From the NCBI GenBank assembly GCA_905372265.1, contig CAJPOL010000017.1, positions 1 to 26,542 of the forward strand: 26,542 bases of DNA, read 5' to 3'. Position numbers and translations under genes: made by a program. Below, piece after piece: positions 22,565 through 26,542 of this stretch. Position 1 is the first letter of the stretch, and the number at the start of each line of letters is the position of its first letter. This DNA comes from an uncultured Treponema sp. GTDB taxonomy: Bacteria; Spirochaetota; Spirochaetia; Treponematales; Treponemataceae. The notes under the pieces are model-generated. The model did no database searches, was not told the DNA's origin, and was given only the letters and a program-made list of their open reading frames with translations.

Positions 22565-23539
22565 GTGAGGGGAATCCGGTTATTTTTGATTCTTTTTGCA
22601 GCGGGAATTTTGCCGCTCCATGCGCATTTTCAAATGATTTACACGCCTTCATCAAATATATCGGGCGATGCCGCTTCCGTTGACTTTATTCTGGCCTTTA
22701 CGCACCCGTTTGAATCAGGGCATACAATGGATATCGGAAAGAACGAGAGCGGTGAAGTAAAAGGATTGCAGGAGTTTTTTGCCGTTCATAAAAAAAAGAA
22801 AACCGATTTACTGACCGGTTTGCAGCCTATCTCATTCTCTTCGCATGAGGATTCAGGGCGCGGCTTTGTCTGTACGCTTGATAAGCGGAACGGTTTCCGC
22901 GGAGGGGGGGACTGGGTGCTGACTGCCGTCCCATTTCCATACTATGAGCCGTCGGAAGATAAGTATATCAGGCAAATTACTAAAGTGATGATCAATAAGG
23001 GACAGCTTGATACCGATTGGTCAAACCGCGTTGCGGAAGGCTATCCTGAAATCATTCCGCTGGTAAAACCTTATGACGTATGGACAGGGGGTGTGTTCCG
23101 CGGAACGATTGTAGACCGTGAAGGACATTTCGTGCCTCATGCCGAAATAGAATTTGTGTATATGAACTATGAGGTCGATACTGTCTCCTCTACCTTTACC
23201 GGTTCCGCAAAGCTGCAAAAATCGGGTACGGGTATGATTTTAGCGGATGACCGCGGCGTCTTTGAGTTTATTCCGCCCCGTGCGGGGTATTGGGGTTTTT
23301 CTGCCGGTATTCCCGGCGGCCAACCATACGAAGGAAAAGAAGTCGCCGAAAGCGCGGTCCTGTGGATTGAAGCGCAGCCATATGAAACGGAAACAGCGCT
23401 CATTTCTCAAACGGACAATCCTATAACGGAAATGCCTGCGGGGTCGTCAAGAAAACCCGCTTCCGTGCCTGCACTGATAACAGCGCTTGCAATCCTTGCC
23501 GCATTTATTGCTGTTCCGGCTTTGAAAAAAAAGATATGA
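22565..23539 (+). CDS. DUF4198/NikM-like exported protein with C-terminal membrane anchor
   Basis: This 324-residue protein begins at GTG 22565 (AAGGA upstream). The signal peptide probably ends after L-H-A, giving mature H21-F-Q-M-I-Y-T-P-S-S. The body matches the DUF4198 type (COG5266-like, linked to Ni/Co transport). It includes T-H-P-F-E-S-G-H-T-M-D-I-G-K-N-E, F-R-G-G-G-D-W-V-L, Y-Y-E-P-S-E-D and Y-D-V-W-T-G-G-V-F-R-G, then a C-terminal beta domain with a G-x-V-P-H-A-E-I pattern. A linker and one membrane helix (about 300-321) with a K-K-K-I tail follow. Conserved histidines and the N-terminal His could bind metal. It is a close paralogue of the next gene, which lacks the anchor. Periplasmic metal binding for FeoB or another importer is inferred. 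Confidence 0.85.
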   Translation: MRGIRLFLILFAAGILPLHAHFQMIYTPSSNISGDAASVDFILAFTHPFESGHTMDIGKNESGEVKGLQEFFAVHKKKKTDLLTGLQPISFSSHEDSGRGFVCTLDKRNGFRGGGDWVLTAVPFPYYEPSEDKYIRQITKVMINKGQLDTDWSNRVAEGYPEIIPLVKPYDVWTGGVFRGTIVDREGHFVPHAEIEFVYMNYEVDTVSSTFTGSAKLQKSGTGMILADDRGVFEFIPPRAGYWGFSAGIPGGQPYEGKEVAESAVLWIEAQPYETETALISQTDNPITEMPAGSSRKPASVPALITALAILAAFIAVPALKKKI

Positions 23540-23549
23540 GGAGAATAGT

Positions 23550-24374
23550 ATGAAGAAAAAGATAACACTGCTGATTGCGCTGTATGTGATGGCCTTTTCG
23601 GCTTTTGCTCATTTCCAGATGATATACACTCCGTCCTCCGTTATCGATGGGGAGGCAAAATCGGTTCCTTTCAAACTGGTTTTTACCCATCCCTTTGAGT
23701 CAGGGCATACAATGGATATCGGCAAAAACGAAGCGGGAGAAATAAAGGGACTGGAACACTTTTTTGTGATTCATAAACATAAGTCGATAGACGCCGTATC
23801 GAAGCTGAAAGAGATAACTTTTACCTCCCATGAAAACTCAGGTAAGGGATTCGATTTTACGCTTGATAAAGATACCGCATTCCGCGGAGGGGGAGACTGG
23901 GTTCTGGTAGCCGTTCCCCATCCGTATTACGAGCCGTCGGAAGATATGTATATTAAACAAATTACAAAAGTGATGATTAATAAGGGCAATTTGGATACCG
24001 ACTGGTCGCGGCGTGTAGCCGAAGGCTATCCTGAAATTCTTCCTTTTGTAAAACCCTACGATGTATGGGTAGGCGGTCTTTTCCGCGGCTCCGTAGTTGA
24101 CGGAAAGGGGCAGCCCGTTGCCTATGCCGAAGTTGAGGTAGCGTACTGCAATTATGATATTGACATGAAAGCCAATGCGTTTACCGGTGAGGCGCGTACG
24201 TCAAAAGGCACTGCCATTATCCGCGCCGATGAGCGGGGAAATTTTTCTTTTGTACCTACGCGCGCCGGATACTGGGGCTTTGCGGCTCACGGCGCAGGCG
24301 GCGAAAAACTGCATGACGGAAAACCGCTGTCGGAGGACGCCGTTTTGTGGATAGAAGCTGCGCCGGTGCAGTAA
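23550..24374 (+). CDS. DUF4198/NikM-like periplasmic protein, soluble paralogue
   Basis: The 274-residue product is a tandem paralogue of the preceding protein. It shares, among others, H-F-Q-M-I-Y-T-P-S-S, T-H-P-F-E-S-G-H-T-M-D-I-G-K-N-E, I-T-K-V-M-I-N-K-G and R-V-A-E-G-Y-P-E-I. The signal peptide (1-20, A-F-A cleavage) again leaves H21 first in the mature chain. It ends with V-L-W-I-E-A-A-P-V-Q and lacks the linker and membrane helix, so it should be freely periplasmic. The ATG follows AGGAG and lies 10 bases after the anchored copy. A shuttle (soluble) and docking (anchored) pair is a plausible but untested reading. It is the last gene of the feo operon before a hairpin repeat. Confidence 0.87.
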   Translation: MKKKITLLIALYVMAFSAFAHFQMIYTPSSVIDGEAKSVPFKLVFTHPFESGHTMDIGKNEAGEIKGLEHFFVIHKHKSIDAVSKLKEITFTSHENSGKGFDFTLDKDTAFRGGGDWVLVAVPHPYYEPSEDMYIKQITKVMINKGNLDTDWSRRVAEGYPEILPFVKPYDVWVGGLFRGSVVDGKGQPVAYAEVEVAYCNYDIDMKANAFTGEARTSKGTAIIRADERGNFSFVPTRAGYWGFAAHGAGGEKLHDGKPLSEDAVLWIEAAPVQ

Positions 24375-24382
24375 AGCGGATA

Positions 24383-24409
24383 TGTTCGATAACTTCGTTG
24401 CCGAACAGG
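24383..24409. repeat. Hairpin related to the CCTGTTCG repeats after nth
   Basis: TGTTCG (24383-24388) pairs with CGAACA (24402-24407). Inside, AAC and GTT close a TTC loop, with two unpaired or wobble positions between the stems. TGTTCGATAAC is shared with the hairpin at 5561-5593. CGAACAGGT and its 3' flank (T-TTAGTGC) resemble the copy at 5649-5678. It fills most of the 58-base gap between the feo operon and the thioesterase gene. Confidence 0.65.
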
Positions 24410-24432
24410 TTTAGTGCAAGTGAGAGGACAAA

Positions 24433-24795
24433 ATGGATACCTATAAATTAGTACGGACGGAAAATCTTAACCATTATGGAAAACTGTTCGGCGGAGAATT
24501 GCTGAAATGGGTTGATGAATATGTTTGGATTGCCGCTTCGCGGGACTTCCCCGGCGTTTCCTTTGTAACAAGAGCCATGGACAATTGCAATTTTAAATAT
24601 GGGGTTGAAAACGGCGTTATTCTCAGATTCCATATTGAAAGACTGGCAGTCGGGCATACATCCGTACGGTACAGCGCAGATGTTTATTCTGCAGCGCCCG
24701 AAGCGGCGGAAGAGCGTCATATCTTTTCTACGCAGATAACCCTTGCCGCTATCGATGCCGAGGGGAAAAAATGTCCGGTATCCTCACACGAGTAA
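24433..24795 (+). CDS. Hotdog-fold acyl-CoA thioesterase
   Basis: The 120-residue product matches YciA/acyl-CoA hydrolase hotdog proteins. N-x-x-G-K-L-F-G-G-E-L-L-K-W-V-D28-E (12-29) holds the central helix with the usual catalytic Asp. D-N-C-N-F-K (about 55-60) and the final strand H-I-F-S-T-Q-I-T-L-A-A-I-D follow. It hydrolyses acyl-CoA thioesters, with chain-length preference unknown. The ATG follows GAGAGG (24422-24427). The aroA start lies 13 bases after its stop, so the two are likely co-transcribed. It is separated from the feo operon by a hairpin repeat. Confidence 0.85.
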   Translation: MDTYKLVRTENLNHYGKLFGGELLKWVDEYVWIAASRDFPGVSFVTRAMDNCNFKYGVENGVILRFHIERLAVGHTSVRYSADVYSAAPEAAEERHIFSTQITLAAIDAEGKKCPVSSHE

Positions 24796-24808
24796 TTCGG
24801 CGTTGCCG

Positions 24809-26188
24809 ATGACGCTCTTTGCGGATAAACCGTCTCTGCACGGCACGATACGGATACCTCCTTCAAAGAGCCATACAATACGGGCGCTCCTGTGCGCAGC
24901 GCTTGCAGAAACTCCGTCTTGTATTGAATCGCCGCTGATGAGCGCCGATATTCTCACCGCTATTGAAGTACTCAGGCAGCTGGGCGTTGGAATAACGGAA
25001 ATACGGAATCGCCCGCTTGTACTGAAAGTAACACCGCCGGTTTCGGGCATTCTTTCTTTCATAGATAATGCAGATGCTGAAATACGGCTCGACCTTGGGA
25101 ACTCAGGCTCTTTGCTCTACTTCCTCGGCGTCCTGCTTGCCGCTGCACAATGCCCTGTCTCCCTTACCGGCGACAGCTCTTTACAAAGCCGTCCGGTAGA
25201 GCCGCTTTTGGCAGTGTACCGGCAAGCAGGGCTGAACTACAGCGCTTGTGCCGTCTCAGGCAGCAGGACGCCGCCGGTACGGTTATGCGGCCCGCTGCGT
25301 GCAGGAACATTTCGGCTTACCGGGCCTTTTTCACAACCCGTAACAGGTCTCCTTTTAACGGCTCCGCTGTTAAAAGGTCTTACCGAAATCTTTTTTGACA
25401 ATGCCGGAGAGCGTCCGTATCTGCGCATGACCTGCGAATGGCTGCGCACGGCCGGCATTGAAGTATTTTCCCGCGATGAATGCTATTTTAAGATTGCAGG
25501 ATGTCAACGTTACAGTGCATTTTCCAAAACCATCGCAGGCGATTGGTCGTCCGCTCTGTTCCCACTGACGGCAGCGGTTCTGTGCAATGCAGCCCTCACT
25601 CTGACAAACCTCGACCCGCTTGATGTGCAGGGAGATTCGCAGGCGGTACATATTCTGCGGGAAATGGGAGCGGATATCCGGTGCAATCCTGAACGGCGCA
25701 CCGTAACCGTTCATCCGGCTGCAGCCTCCCTGCACGGCGGTTCTTTTGATTGCGCCGATATTCCCGATGCGGTACCGGCATTAGCCGCCGCCGCTGCGTT
25801 TTGCGAAGGGGAAACGCTTTTGTTCAACACTGGTGTTTGCCGGTTTAAAGAATGCGACCGGCTGCACGCAATAACGGAAGAGCTGTCGAAATTCGGCGCA
25901 CTCATTATCCAAGGCGCCGACTTTCTCCGCATTGACGGAAAGGGCGGAGGCGGCTTACATCCTGCCGGAGTATGGAGCCACGGTGATCACCGTATTGCGA
26001 TGATGCTGGCCTGTACAGCCTGCGGGATTGCCGCCCGTTCCGCCGGCTCCTGCAACAGCGGCGCGCAGCTTCCGCTGAAAGACGGTTCTCTTTCGTATAT
26101 CGAAGACTTTGAGTGCGTATCGGTTTCCTATCCCGATTTTATCGCCGATATGAATACCGCAGGAGCCGCTTTCAGGTGCGGCAATTAG
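24809..26188 (+). CDS. aroA: 3-phosphoshikimate 1-carboxyvinyltransferase (EPSP synthase)
   Basis: EPSP synthase joins shikimate 3-phosphate and phosphoenolpyruvate in the shikimate pathway. The 459-residue product has P-S-K20-S-H-T-I-R25 near the N-terminus, L-G-N-S-G (96-100), R128 in L-Q-S-R-P-V, F-S-Q-P-V-T-G, G-D-W-S-S-A, D320 in D-I-P-D, K347-E348-C-D-R351, G-D393-H394-R395-I-A-M and V-S-Y-P-D-F near the end. An unusual feature is L-G-N-S-G-S-L-L-Y104, where most relatives have Arg at the Tyr position. The frame is open to 24743, inside the thioesterase gene, but ATG 24809 gives the normal N-terminus. Its ribosome site is weak, so coupling to the thioesterase gene is likely. Other shikimate genes are not in view. 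The gene overlaps the convergent AraC gene by 17 bases. Confidence 0.9.
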   Translation: MTLFADKPSLHGTIRIPPSKSHTIRALLCAALAETPSCIESPLMSADILTAIEVLRQLGVGITEIRNRPLVLKVTPPVSGILSFIDNADAEIRLDLGNSGSLLYFLGVLLAAAQCPVSLTGDSSLQSRPVEPLLAVYRQAGLNYSACAVSGSRTPPVRLCGPLRAGTFRLTGPFSQPVTGLLLTAPLLKGLTEIFFDNAGERPYLRMTCEWLRTAGIEVFSRDECYFKIAGCQRYSAFSKTIAGDWSSALFPLTAAVLCNAALTLTNLDPLDVQGDSQAVHILREMGADIRCNPERRTVTVHPAAASLHGGSFDCADIPDAVPALAAAAAFCEGETLLFNTGVCRFKECDRLHAITEELSKFGALIIQGADFLRIDGKGGGGLHPAGVWSHGDHRIAMMLACTACGIAARSAGSCNSGAQLPLKDGSLSYIEDFECVSVSYPDFIADMNTAGAAFRCGN

Positions 26189-26542
26189 AACTGTGTAAGT
26201 CTTTTCGGATAAATGTTTGCTGCCGGAATTCGGACGGCGTAAGACCGTATCGTTTCTTAAAGGCGCGGCGGAACGTTTGCGGATTTGCATACCCGCATTG
26301 TTCCGAAAGGATTATAAGAGATTCTCTCATATCATGCTCAAGAATACGGCGCGCCTTTTCAAGCCGTATATCTTCCAGATACTGCGCAAAACTTTTCTTC
26401 ATCCTGCTTCTAAAAAAGTAATACAAAAAATTTTCTTTCATGCTTAAATCTTTTGCCATTTGCGAAAGATTGAGCGAAGAATCGGTATAATGCTTTTCCA
26501 CGTATCCGGTGATCTGTACAAGAAATGCAGCATCTTTTTCAG
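26172..26542 (-). CDS. AraC-family transcription regulator, C-terminal DNA-binding part, runs off right edge
   Basis: The frame is open from the window edge to a stop at 26172. It reads through a GTG at 26501 without needing it as a start, since the codons upstream (F-L-V-Q-I-T-G-Y-V-E-K-H-Y) continue the typical helix that precedes the AraC domain. The visible part holds both helix-turn-helix units. L-N-L-S-Q-M-A-K-D-L-S-M-K-E-N-F-L comes first, then L-E-D-I-R-L-E-K-A-R-R-I-L as linker helix, then I-I-L-S-E-Q-C-G-Y-A-N-P-Q-T-F-R-R-A-F-K and G-L-T-P-S-E-F-R. The N-terminal effector or receiver domain lies beyond the window, so the signal is unknown. The gene is convergent with aroA and overlaps its last 17 bases. 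Confidence 0.88.
   Translation of the reverse strand, partial: EKDAAFLVQITGYVEKHYTDSSLNLSQMAKDLSMKENFLYYFFRSRMKKSFAQYLEDIRLEKARRILEHDMRESLIILSEQCGYANPQTFRRAFKKRYGLTPSEFRQQTFIRKDLHSSNCRT

Noticed and set aside
26107..26145. Apparent loss of the E. coli EPSP synthase residue K411 in aroA (V-S-Y-P-D-F instead of A-K-T-F-P-D)
   Set aside because: From memory, Gram-positive EPSP synthases also have V-S-Y-P here, so this is normal variation.
1..26542. Transposons, prophage, CRISPR arrays, rRNA or tRNA genes
   Set aside because: None was seen. Intergenic gaps are short and contain no spacer-repeat arrays, cloverleaf-like sequence or transposase frames.

Overview
The window reads as ordinary chromosome of a host-associated spirochaete, most likely a Treponema. 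That placement is inference from protein content recalled by family: a 420-residue PRPP synthase with an enlarged N-terminal half, a stand-alone EF-G, several lipoproteins, and a FeoA-FeoA-FeoB metal operon. I ran no search. Base composition is balanced, gene density is high, and I see no insertion sequence, prophage, CRISPR array, rRNA or tRNA.

Layout. (1) 1-418, minus: the start of a lipoprotein with a bacterial Ig-like (Big_2) domain, cut by the window edge. It is divergent from (2) a plus-strand run at 752-5558: PRPP synthase (prs), a CreD-like inner membrane protein, an FGGY carbohydrate kinase and endonuclease III (nth). The last two overlap by 8 bp. (3) A cluster of three strong hairpins at 5561-5678 lies between the convergent genes nth and tsaD. 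(4) tsaD (minus) is divergent from a large secreted lipoprotein of the GH13 isoamylase/debranching type, whose signal-peptide codons contain a TGTA tetranucleotide repeat. (5) A stand-alone EF-G gene (minus) is convergent with it and divergent from (6) a YdbC/PC4-like protein, tyrS and an AddA-type helicase-nuclease, closely packed on the plus strand. (7) 16933-18234: a strong promoter carrying an NrdR-box-like palindrome drives a two-gene unit. Its first gene is a 168-residue protein that joins an NrdD-like glycyl-radical tail (R-I-V-G-Y) to a glutaredoxin-like CPNC domain. The second is an NrdG2-type radical-SAM activase. (8) 18306-24374: an overlapping metal-uptake operon of a VOC-fold protein, FeoA, FeoA, an oversized FeoB, and three exported proteins that would each begin with histidine after signal-peptide cleavage. 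(9) 24433-26188: a hotdog acyl-CoA thioesterase and aroA. (10) The C-terminal part of an AraC-family regulator (minus) runs off the right edge.

How the genes fit together. Unit 7 looks like an accessory of anaerobic (class III) ribonucleotide reductase: an activase beside a detached radical-bearing domain with its own redoxin. Full-length NrdD is not in the window. This is the strongest candidate for an undescribed system. Unit 8 is ferrous-iron (or related divalent metal) import by FeoB plus periplasmic or membrane-anchored DUF4198/NikM-like proteins. A second point of interest is a small family of CCTGTTCG...CGAACAGG palindromes, with three hairpins after nth and a related one at 24383-24407. 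It looks like a dispersed intergenic repeat.
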